Origin: Chloroflexota bacterium
Lineage (GTDB): Bacteria > Chloroflexota > Dehalococcoidia > Dehalococcoidales > RBG-16-60-22
Reading direction: 5' to 3'
NCBI GenBank assembly: GCA_022574315.1
Contig: JACZSH010000025.1
Span: forward strand, 1-13,284
Length of the DNA stretch: 13,284 bases
In this document: piece by piece, positions 7,446-12,500 of the stretch
Numbering within the stretch: position 1 is the stretch's first letter
Layout: every line of letters begins with the position of its first letter
Made by a program: the position numbers and the translations under genes
Notes under the pieces: model-generated
What the model was told of the DNA's origin: nothing
Seen by the model: the letters and a program-made list of their open reading frames with translations, nothing else
Database searches by the model: none

Positions 7446-7963
7446 TTAGAGCGGTAAAAGCCCATTCGTCACCGCCAGCGCGGTGCTCCGAAACACCTCG
7501 GGCAGCATTCCCGCCACGAAGCTGAATCGCTCCAGCAGCCCCATCATAACCCCGGAACCGGTTATCGCCTCTTCCAGCCAGCCCAAAATGGGGTAGGCGG
7601 TAATTACCAGCGTCAACAGGGCCAGGCCGATACTCGTCCGGATGAGGTTCAAAACGCCGCCGGCCAGCCGGAAGATTATCCCTTTCTTCCATATTGTCCG
7701 GGCAATTCTCCGCGGTATCCACACTATAAAATGCAGGCCAACGCTGGCCAGCGCCAGGGTAATAAAAAAGCCGAAAAAGTTTTCCCAGTTCTCCCCGGGA
7801 AGAAAGGAAAGAATAAGGGCGATTAAGCGATAAGACAATCCGGCCAGGAGGATGGCCACCAGCAGCACGGCGAGCGAAAAAACTGTTTCACCGCCCCTGC
7901 CTTCATCCCGCCAAAAAAGCTGAGGACGAGGATTACCACCGCCAGAATACTGACCAGCGCCAT
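7446..7963 (-). pseudogene. CvpA-like membrane protein gene with a one-base frameshift
   Basis: Read as one protein, this is about 172 residues with four hydrophobic segments and the feel of the CvpA/colicin V production family. The N-terminal half-frame starts at the ATG at 7963: helix VSILAVVILVLSFF, then GGMKAGAVKQFF. It runs out at a stop at 7823-7825 after 46 residues. The rest is in another frame (FSLAVLLVAILLAG, FFGFFITLALASVG, LIRTSIGLALLTLVI) and ends at 7446. Stepping back one base at the six-T run (+ strand A's 7877-7882) joins the halves as KQFFSLAVLL. The gene may be truly broken, a sequencing or assembly error, or recoded. No good ribosome site precedes the ATG. It is last in the minus-strand unit, 56 bases after the cation transporter. 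Confidence 0.65.
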
Positions 7964-7978
7964 GATGCCAATATCTTA

Positions 7979-8014
7979 TCGCTTTTTTCTCTCTCTGGCA
8001 AGAGGGAAAAGCGA
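7979..8014 (-). repeat. 8-bp inverted repeat in the gap before the CvpA-like gene
   Basis: TCGCTTTT (7979-7986) and AAAAGCGA (8007-8014) are perfect complements, and a second inner stem (CTCT/AGAG) extends the structure. In the minus-strand transcript this hairpin sits right after the cation transporter stop and just before the CvpA-like start. No T-run follows on that strand, so an mRNA processing or stability element is likelier than a terminator. Confidence 0.45.
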
Positions 8015-8019
8015 ATTTC

Positions 8020-8961
8020 TTAACGCGTTTCGGACTCCGGTTCGTCAGCACATTCCTCGGGGTGCAACGAGCAAAAGAGGTCGTTAGTGCCGCACTCACG
8101 GCACTCGAATTGAAGCGTGCTGTGCTCAATATCGAACTGACTGCGGAGCACCTTTTCCAGTTCCCGGCGTATTTCCCCCGCCCGGCTCAAGGGGAGGTCA
8201 CTGACCAGTACGTGACAGCTCATGGCGTGCAGTTCCGGGGAGATACTCCAGGCATGAACATCATGGACGCCTTTCACGCCTTTTATTTTTTTCAGGGCGC
8301 TGACCATCCGGTGTACGTTCACCTGCTGCGGAGTGGCTTCCAGAAGTACCTTCAAGCCTTCCTTCAGGATACGCCAGGCGGCCAGGATGATAATGAAACC
8401 GATGAGCACACTGATGATGGGGTCGACAATGAACCATCCGGTAAGCATGATGATGACCGCCCCGATAATGACCCCGACCGACGCCAGGGCGTCACCCAGA
8501 ACGTGCCAGAAAGCGCTGCGAACGTTCAGGTTGGTCTGCTGTTCCTTGCGCAGCCAGAAAGCGATGAAGACATTGACCCCCAGGCCGACAATGGCCGCCC
8601 CCAGCATGAGGGCGCCGTTGACTTCCGGCGGCTGCTGCCAGCGGCGGGAGGCCTCGTAGAAAATAACGGCGGCAATGGCGAAGATAGATACCGCGTTTAC
8701 CACGGCGATGATGACACCCACCCGGTGATAACCGAAGGTCATACGACTGCTGGCAGGGCGCTCCGCCTGCCGGACACCATACCAGCTGAGCGAGAGAGCG
8801 ATAACATCGGCAAAGACGTGGCCGGCATCGCTGAGCAAAGCCAGACTATTGGAGAGAAGCCCGCCGACTATCTCTACCACCAGTATCAGGCCGGTGAGTA
8901 TAATACCGAATTTTAGCTTGCTGCCGACCGGCATCGGGTGGTTATGAGCGTACTCTGCCAA
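8020..8961 (-). CDS. Cation diffusion facilitator, zinc-type (CzcD/ZitB-like)
   Basis: This 313-residue CDF transporter exports divalent metal in exchange for protons across the cytoplasmic membrane. Six transmembrane helices are visible. The metal site motifs are SDAGHVFAD (His48, Asp52) and HVLGDALAS (His153, Asp157). This HD/HD set is typical of Zn2+ (or Zn2+/Cd2+) members. The cytoplasmic C-terminal domain begins near residue 210, with ATPQQVNV and GVHDVHAWSISPELHAMSCHV. The last 30 residues hold four cysteines (CxxC, then two more) that may bind metal. The N-terminus is His-containing (HNH). The start is TTG, supported by GAGGAG four bases upstream; the next ATG (residue 10) has no ribosome site. 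It lies 13 bases after the macro-domain gene. Confidence 0.95.
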   Translation of the reverse strand: MAEYAHNHPMPVGSKLKFGIILTGLILVVEIVGGLLSNSLALLSDAGHVFADVIALSLSWYGVRQAERPASSRMTFGYHRVGVIIAVVNAVSIFAIAAVIFYEASRRWQQPPEVNGALMLGAAIVGLGVNVFIAFWLRKEQQTNLNVRSAFWHVLGDALASVGVIIGAVIIMLTGWFIVDPIISVLIGFIIILAAWRILKEGLKVLLEATPQQVNVHRMVSALKKIKGVKGVHDVHAWSISPELHAMSCHVLVSDLPLSRAGEIRRELEKVLRSQFDIEHSTLQFECRECGTNDLFCSLHPEECADEPESETR

Positions 8962-8974
8962 TTATCTCCTCGGC

Positions 8975-9547
8975 TTATTCTTTTTTCCCGTATATCTCGG
9001 CAAGCGCCGAGACATAAGCATCAAAAGTACCGGAGTCAAAGAGGACAAAGACCACTTCCTTGACGGAGGTAAACTCATCATTAAGAAATGAAATAACCGC
9101 CTCCAGGGCGATGCGGGCAGCCTTATCCACCGGGTAACCATAGACGCCGGTACTTATCGAAGGGAAGGAGACACTGGTCAGTCGATTCGTTGCCGCCAGT
9201 TTCAGGCTTTCCCGGTAGGCGCTGGCCAGTACTTCGGCTTCACCAGGACCGCCGCCGTGCCAGATGGGCCCGACGGTGTGAATGACATATTTTGCCCTCA
9301 GGTTACCGCCAGTGGTAATCACCGCTTCGCCGGGAGGAAGGCGCCCCTGCCGGGAAATAATTTGCCGGCACGCTTCCAGGATGGCCGAACCGCCGGCCCG
9401 GTGAATGGCCCCGTCCACGCCGCCGCCACCCATCAGCCCGGAATTGGCGGCGTTGACAATGGCGTCAGTGGCCTGCCGGGTAATATCGCCCGCCATCAAA
9501 GAGAGTCCCGCCCGGTTAACGGTTACCTGCCTCGACTCATTTCCCAT
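8975..9547 (-). CDS. Macro-domain protein, MacroD/YmdB-like ADP-ribose hydrolase
   Basis: Macro domains of this type bind ADP-ribose and remove it from proteins, or deacetylate O-acetyl-ADP-ribose. The single domain covers nearly the whole product (190 residues from the chosen start). Signature motifs are VNAANSGLMGGGGVDGAIH, which holds the catalytic and ribose-binding Asn/Asp residues, then KYVIHTVGPIW, and the phosphate-binding loop SISTGVYGYP. All are intact, so activity is likely. I chose the ATG at 9547, with GAGG about 10 bases upstream. The frame is open further, to a GTG at 9601 that would begin 3 bases after the protease stop, but that extension looks unconserved and its AGGG is too close. 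It sits in the protease-macro-transporter unit. Confidence 0.94.
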   Translation of the reverse strand: MGNESRQVTVNRAGLSLMAGDITRQATDAIVNAANSGLMGGGGVDGAIHRAGGSAILEACRQIISRQGRLPPGEAVITTGGNLRAKYVIHTVGPIWHGGGPGEAEVLASAYRESLKLAATNRLTSVSFPSISTGVYGYPVDKAARIALEAVISFLNDEFTSVKEVVFVLFDSGTFDAYVSALAEIYGKKE

Positions 9548-9604
9548 ATCTCGCATTCCTCGTTGACCGGAGACCGCAGTCGAGTTATTTATTGACTTCA
9601 CTCC

Positions 9605-10747
9605 CTACTTCTGACCCTTCAGGTAGTCGATAGCCCACTGAACGGCCTCTTCCCCTTCCAGATCCAACTCGATATCCGGCGTTATGCCTTCACCTTCGAT
9701 AAAGCGGCCGTCGGGAGTGAGCCACCGCGCGATGGTGATATACAACCCCGAACCATCATCGAGTTGACGGAGGATATTGACACTGCCCTTGCCAAACGTC
9801 TGTTGCCCGGCCACGATGGCTCGCCCGTAATCCTGCAAAGCGCCGGAGAGCACCTCGCTGCCGCTGGCGCTGGCACCATCGACCAGAACCACCATCGGCA
9901 GGTCAACGGTCAGGTGGACCGGCGTCACTTCACGAATGGTAACCTCTCCCTGGTTATCCACTATTTTTACCACCACTCCTTCCGGGATGAAATAAGAGAC
10001 GACGCTAATCACTTCGTCCAGCAAGCCGCCCGGATTATGCCGCAGGTCGATAATAATTCCAGTGGCTCCCTGCTCTGCCAGGCTCTCCAGGATCGGCAGC
10101 ATTTCATCAGCGGTGCGCCCGGAAAAGTGAGTGATGCGAATATGGGCGATATCTTCCTTCATTTCTAAAATGGTACTGGTAAGCTCGATTTTATCCCGGA
10201 TTATCTCAATCTTCACCGGTTCGGTCTCATTCTGATGAAGGATAAGCAGCACCACCGCCGTGCCCTTGGGCCCGCGGATTTTCAGCACCGCCTCCGCCAG
10301 GCTCATTTCAGAGGTCGGTTGCCCATCCACCTCTAAAATCACGTCACCGGCCTTGACTCCAGCCTGGTCGGCGGGCGAGCCGGCAATAGGCGCAATGACG
10401 GTTAACTGTTCCTCCCGGATACCGACCTGAGCACCGATGCCTTCAATTTCACCGTGCAGGCTGCTCAGTCCCAATTTAAAGCTCTCGGCATCCAGAAACG
10501 AGGTATACGGGTCATCCAGTTCCTCGAGGATACCTTTTATCGCCGCCTGGCTCAGCGCGCTGTCATCGAGTCGGTCCTGGTCAACGTAGTCGTTGAAGAT
10601 GAAGTCCCATGCCTGCGTCAGCACTGCCTTACCTTCACTTGAACCCGGCGAAGACTGACTTCCCAGGGTAAAACCAGAGCCGAAAGCTAAGGCCAGGATG
10701 GCCAACAGAAGCAAGCTAAACAATACCAGTTTGATGTTTTTTGACAT
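9605..10747 (-). CDS. S41 family C-terminal processing protease (CtpA-like), membrane-anchored
   Basis: This 380-residue serine protease probably acts outside the cytoplasmic membrane on exported proteins. Residues 5-30 form a signal anchor (KLVLFSLLLLAILALAFG). An N-terminal helical part follows (DDPYTSFLDAESF near 90), then a PDZ domain (about 100-185: IGAQVG, AGSPADQAGVKAGDVIL). The peptidase core has the Ser-Lys dyad: Ser295 in ASASGSE and Lys320 in QTFGKGS. The spacing of 25 matches E. coli Tsp. RHNPGGLLDE is the conserved strand before the active site. The ATG follows an AGAGGGG ribosome site. It is the first gene of the likely minus-strand unit with the macro-domain, cation transporter and CvpA-like genes. 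Substrate unknown. Confidence 0.96.
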   Translation of the reverse strand: MSKNIKLVLFSLLLLAILALAFGSGFTLGSQSSPGSSEGKAVLTQAWDFIFNDYVDQDRLDDSALSQAAIKGILEELDDPYTSFLDAESFKLGLSSLHGEIEGIGAQVGIREEQLTVIAPIAGSPADQAGVKAGDVILEVDGQPTSEMSLAEAVLKIRGPKGTAVVLLILHQNETEPVKIEIIRDKIELTSTILEMKEDIAHIRITHFSGRTADEMLPILESLAEQGATGIIIDLRHNPGGLLDEVISVVSYFIPEGVVVKIVDNQGEVTIREVTPVHLTVDLPMVVLVDGASASGSEVLSGALQDYGRAIVAGQQTFGKGSVNILRQLDDGSGLYITIARWLTPDGRFIEGEGITPDIELDLEGEEAVQWAIDYLKGQK

Positions 10748-11127
10748 TTCCCCTCTTCCTTAATATACCGCTGACGATAATACTGAATACCCGACTCCGG
10801 TGACGCCGGACCTTTTCAGCGCTATCCTGCCTGCTTCTATTTTAGTCTATTCCAGATTCATCTACAATCAAAATGCCCTGAGGAGTGCTTTCTCGTCTGG
10901 TGGGAACCGTTTCTGATACGAGGTGAGTTTAACGAAAAACTGGACATTGATAATGGGAAATTATGCCTTTTACCATGAATATCGTCCTGGGTGCCACCCG
11001 CTGTTACTATTTACCGGGAGCGCCAGCCTCAGGGGAGAGAACCGGAAAGGGAGGAGCCGGTTTGGTGTTGGGGACAAATTAAGCCCGGGGGACAAGCCGG
11101 GAAATGACTTTTATAACCGGCTGCTGG
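10748..11127. other. 380-base stretch without a convincing gene
   Basis: It lies upstream of the S41 protease and downstream of the metalloprotease gene, both on the - strand. The protease promoter should be here. The best candidate on the - strand is TTGATT (10866-10871) and TAGACT (10844-10849) with 16 bases between, which is weak. A 77-codon frame on the + strand (10923-11156, GTG start) resembles nothing I know and runs antisense into the metalloprotease end, so I do not call it. GGGGACAA occurs twice (11070-11077 and 11088-11095). No RNA gene was recognised. Confidence 0.5.
11084..11101 (-). terminator. Possible terminator hairpin after the metalloprotease gene
   Basis: On the - strand, CCCGG and CCGGG form a 5-bp GC stem around an 8-base loop, followed by GCTTAATTTG. 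It begins about 26 bases after the TAA of the ImmA/IrrE-like gene. The stem is short and the T-rich tail is interrupted, so this is a weak call. Confidence 0.3.
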
Positions 11128-11826
11128 TTAGACCAGCTGAAGATACTTCAGCCTGAACCATATTAACGCCTTGGGCGCAATCAACATCTCGGCTATCTTG
11201 TCCACGTCTTGGCTTTCTTGCCAGGCTTCTTTAACCCATTTCTCCGACGCCAGAACGAGCATGGCAAACCCGTCAGCCACCAATTCATTGAAAGAACCCT
11301 GGTCTACTCCCATCCTTTTGAATACCGGATTCGGGGTGGCCCGGTGGGCCAGAATATGAAAAACCTCGTGGAAAAGAGTAAACCTCTGCCGGGGAATTGA
11401 ATCATTACTGTTGAGGTAAATTATCCATCCGTCTTCCAGCCGCCAGAGAGCACCGCCATACCTCTTGAGACTTATCGGTCGGATTTCAATATTATTCGGT
11501 TCATCGGCCAGGAGAGCCAGTTCTGTGGGCACCGGCGGATGCCCGGCACTGTGTTTGGCGAGGAACCGGTCAGACAATTTGACCAGCATCTGACCGATAA
11601 CGCCATTGACACCACAGTTTGGGGTTATTACGTTATTGAATTTCTCGACCTGGAAATTATCATCGTTGACTAATCGCCGTAGGAGATGTTTATTGTCATC
11701 AGGGCACCAGGTGCCACTTGTTCTGGCATCACATGTCTGGTATAGGGGACAGTGCTGGCCGTCGCCAGCACTGACATAAGACCAGAGCTTAGATTCCCAT
11801 TCAGGGATTGTTTTTCCGGGATTCAT
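11128..11826 (-). CDS. ImmA/IrrE-like zinc metalloprotease with N-terminal cysteine cluster
   Basis: The 232-residue product has the zinc-peptidase motif HEVFHILAH (first His at residue 153) and a downstream Glu in FNELVADGFAMLVLA that suits the third metal ligand. This is the pattern of the ImmA/IrrE (COG2856) family, whose members cleave or inactivate a partner XRE repressor to switch genes on after stress or in mobile elements. The N-terminal region is less usual: Cys26, Cys32 and Cys41 in CPLYQTC...WCPDD, with another Cys at 71. They could form a metal or Fe-S site. I chose the ATG at 11826 because GGAG lies 8 bases upstream; an earlier TTG at 11850 has no ribosome site. The gene overlaps the XRE gene by 26 bases. 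Its target is inferred, not shown. Confidence 0.88.
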   Translation of the reverse strand: MNPGKTIPEWESKLWSYVSAGDGQHCPLYQTCDARTSGTWCPDDNKHLLRRLVNDDNFQVEKFNNVITPNCGVNGVIGQMLVKLSDRFLAKHSAGHPPVPTELALLADEPNNIEIRPISLKRYGGALWRLEDGWIIYLNSNDSIPRQRFTLFHEVFHILAHRATPNPVFKRMGVDQGSFNELVADGFAMLVLASEKWVKEAWQESQDVDKIAEMLIAPKALIWFRLKYLQLV

Positions 11827-12181
11827 ACCGCTTGCTCCGGCGCCGCTCAATGAGGTCTTCTATCATGGTAACCATATCCTCATCGAGCTCGTCAGGATAC
11901 TTCTGTCGGGCATACTCACGAAATTCGGGCCACTCGTCGGGGCCTTTTTCAGCTACCATGGGCAGGTGGCCGGCAATGGAGAGAACCATCTGCGGGGAAA
12001 CGCCGCTGTATTCCGCCAGCCGCCGGCAAGACCGAACACTGGGCACATCCTTGCCGGTAAGCCAGCGCAGGACAGTAGTGTGGCTGATGCCCAGAGCCGC
12101 CGCCAGATGACTCGGTAAGCATTTACGGCGGCGCATTATTTCTTCCAAGAAGGCAACTAAAGGAACATCACTTGTTTTCAC
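11801..12181 (-). CDS. XRE-type helix-turn-helix regulator paired with the metalloprotease
   Basis: This 126-residue protein has an N-terminal Cro/C1-type DNA-binding domain (about residues 8-70). The helix-turn-helix lies around LPSHLAAALGISHTTVLRWL, and SVRSCRRLAEYSGVSPQMVL completes the fold. The C-terminal half is acidic then basic (WPEFREYARQKYPDELDED, ending RRRSKRYESRKNNP) and may be the contact or cleavage region for the overlapping metalloprotease. The start is GTG at 12181; the next ATG in frame is residue 16, inside the domain. No ribosome site precedes it, but a near-perfect promoter is placed so that the transcript begins at the GTG. It is divergent from the secreted IPT/TIG protein and could control that gene and its own. 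Confidence 0.87.
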   Translation of the reverse strand: MKTSDVPLVAFLEEIMRRRKCLPSHLAAALGISHTTVLRWLTGKDVPSVRSCRRLAEYSGVSPQMVLSIAGHLPMVAEKGPDEWPEFREYARQKYPDELDEDMVTMIEDLIERRRSKRYESRKNNP

Positions 12182-12187
12182 AGGGAC

Positions 12188-12216
12188 ATTTTATTCTTTC
12201 CCGCCTGGCTTGTCAA
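12188..12216 (-). promoter_or_regulatory. Near-consensus promoter of the XRE gene, leaderless arrangement
   Basis: On the - strand, TTGACA (12211-12216) and TAAAAT (12188-12193) are separated by exactly 17 bases. The -10 hexamer covers -12 to -7 relative to the GTG start at 12181, so the predicted first base of the RNA is the G of GTG. There is no Shine-Dalgarno in the intervening bases. The -35 is a perfect match and the -10 one base off consensus, making this the best promoter in the window. Confidence 0.75.
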
Positions 12217-12253
12217 ACTGCCGTTACCTCTCCTCCCAAATAATGACACTCAC

Positions 12254-12310
12254 TTTTTTTAAAAAAAAATTGACAAACCTCTTGACATTCGCCGTTTGGC
12301 GAACTATGAT
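12254..12310 (+). promoter_or_regulatory. Strong promoter with A/T upstream tract for the surface-protein gene
   Basis: TTGACA (12282-12287) and TATGAT (12305-12310) are 17 bases apart: a perfect -35 and a -10 with one mismatch. Directly upstream lies T7A9 (12254-12269), where an UP element for the RNA polymerase alpha subunit would be. A second TTGACA at 12270-12275, 12 bases before the first, has no -10 partner. Transcription should start near 12317-12318, leaving a leader of about 180 bases before the ATG at 12500. Confidence 0.72.
12288..12303. promoter_or_regulatory. Operator-like palindrome inside the surface-gene promoter
   Basis: TTCGCCGTTTGGCGAA is a perfect inverted repeat with 6-base arms and a 4-base centre. 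It fills almost all of the spacer between the -35 and -10 boxes. A dimeric repressor bound here would block RNA polymerase. The nearby XRE regulator is the obvious candidate, but nothing in the sequence proves the link. Confidence 0.55.
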
Positions 12311-12317
12311 AGTAGCA

Positions 12318-12346
12318 ATGTTCGTATGCGGACATTATATGACCGC
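12318..12346 (+). repeat. Two overlapping, mutually exclusive inverted repeats at the transcript 5' end
   Basis: ATGTTCGTATGCGGACAT (12318-12335) pairs at seven of nine positions, and the mismatches become G-U pairs in RNA. GCGGACATTATATGACCGC (12328-12346) pairs at seven of nine positions around a central base. They share 12328-12335, so an RNA can form only one at a time. They may be DNA operators, a 5' stabilising hairpin, or a switch. The first lies at the predicted transcription start. Confidence 0.45.
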
Positions 12347-12413
12347 AGATAAACATCAGCATGGCGGCAGTGGACAGTTAAGCACTCCTGGGGTGCCTGG
12401 TGAGGAGATGTAA
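12318..12413 (+). CDS. Possible leaderless 31-codon leader ORF (speculative)
   Basis: An ATG at 12318 sits 7 bases past the -10 box TATGAT, at or next to the predicted transcription start. It opens 31 codons to a TAA at 12411-12413 (start MFVCGHYMTADKHQH, end GVPGEEM). There is no ribosome site, so it could be translated only as a leaderless ORF. That mode looks likely for polA and the XRE gene here. The peptide resembles nothing I know and may be chance. Confidence 0.25.
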   Translation: MFVCGHYMTADKHQHGGSGQLSTPGVPGEEM

Positions 12414-12414
12414 T

Positions 12415-12424
12415 AAGGAGGTGA
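12415..12424 (+). promoter_or_regulatory. Orphan perfect Shine-Dalgarno sequence in the leader
   Basis: AAGGAGGTGA is a full 10-base match to the complement of the 16S rRNA 3' end, yet no ATG, GTG or TTG lies 4-12 bases downstream. An ATC at 12431 sits at the ideal 6-base spacing and opens 11 codons to TAA (12464-12466). It directly follows the stop of the 31-codon ORF. It could be a ribosome standby or pausing site, a decayed leader gene, or a site for a rare start codon. Confidence 0.4.
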
Positions 12425-12467
12425 CGGCAAATCGAAGATAACATATTAAAAAAGCACCTTAAATAAA

Positions 12468-12500
12468 ATGAAATCCATTTCAGGAGGATATAAATACTGA
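12468..12500 (+). other. 10-codon mini-ORF ending in a TGATG overlap with the surface gene
   Basis: An ATG at 12468 opens ten codons (MKSISGGYKY) whose TGA at 12498-12500 shares its last base with the ATG of the surface-protein gene. It runs across that gene's ribosome site (AGGAGG, 12482-12487). It has no clear ribosome site of its own. Coupled translation is possible, but chance is a fair explanation. Confidence 0.2.

Noticed and set aside
8062..8916. A 284-codon frame on the + strand opposite the cation transporter.
   Set aside because: The opposite strand encodes an unmistakable CDF transporter with intact metal motifs. The antisense frame has low-complexity Asp/Gly/Asn-rich sequence, no ribosome site and no family resemblance.
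10923..11156. A 77-codon + strand frame in the intergenic stretch.
   Set aside because: No recognisable domain, no ribosome site, and it runs antisense into the end of the metalloprotease gene.
12254..12304. Gram-positive LexA (SOS) box near the divergent promoters.
   Set aside because: The palindrome has TTCG outside and CGAA inside-out relative to GAAC-N4-GTTC, and the GAAC/GTTC pair present is 15 bases apart rather than 4.
12210..12413. A 67-codon + strand frame starting at TTG 12210.
   Set aside because: Its first half crosses the divergent promoter DNA, including the T7A9 tract and both -35 boxes. Only the last 31 codons, downstream of the predicted transcription start, could be transcribed from that promoter.
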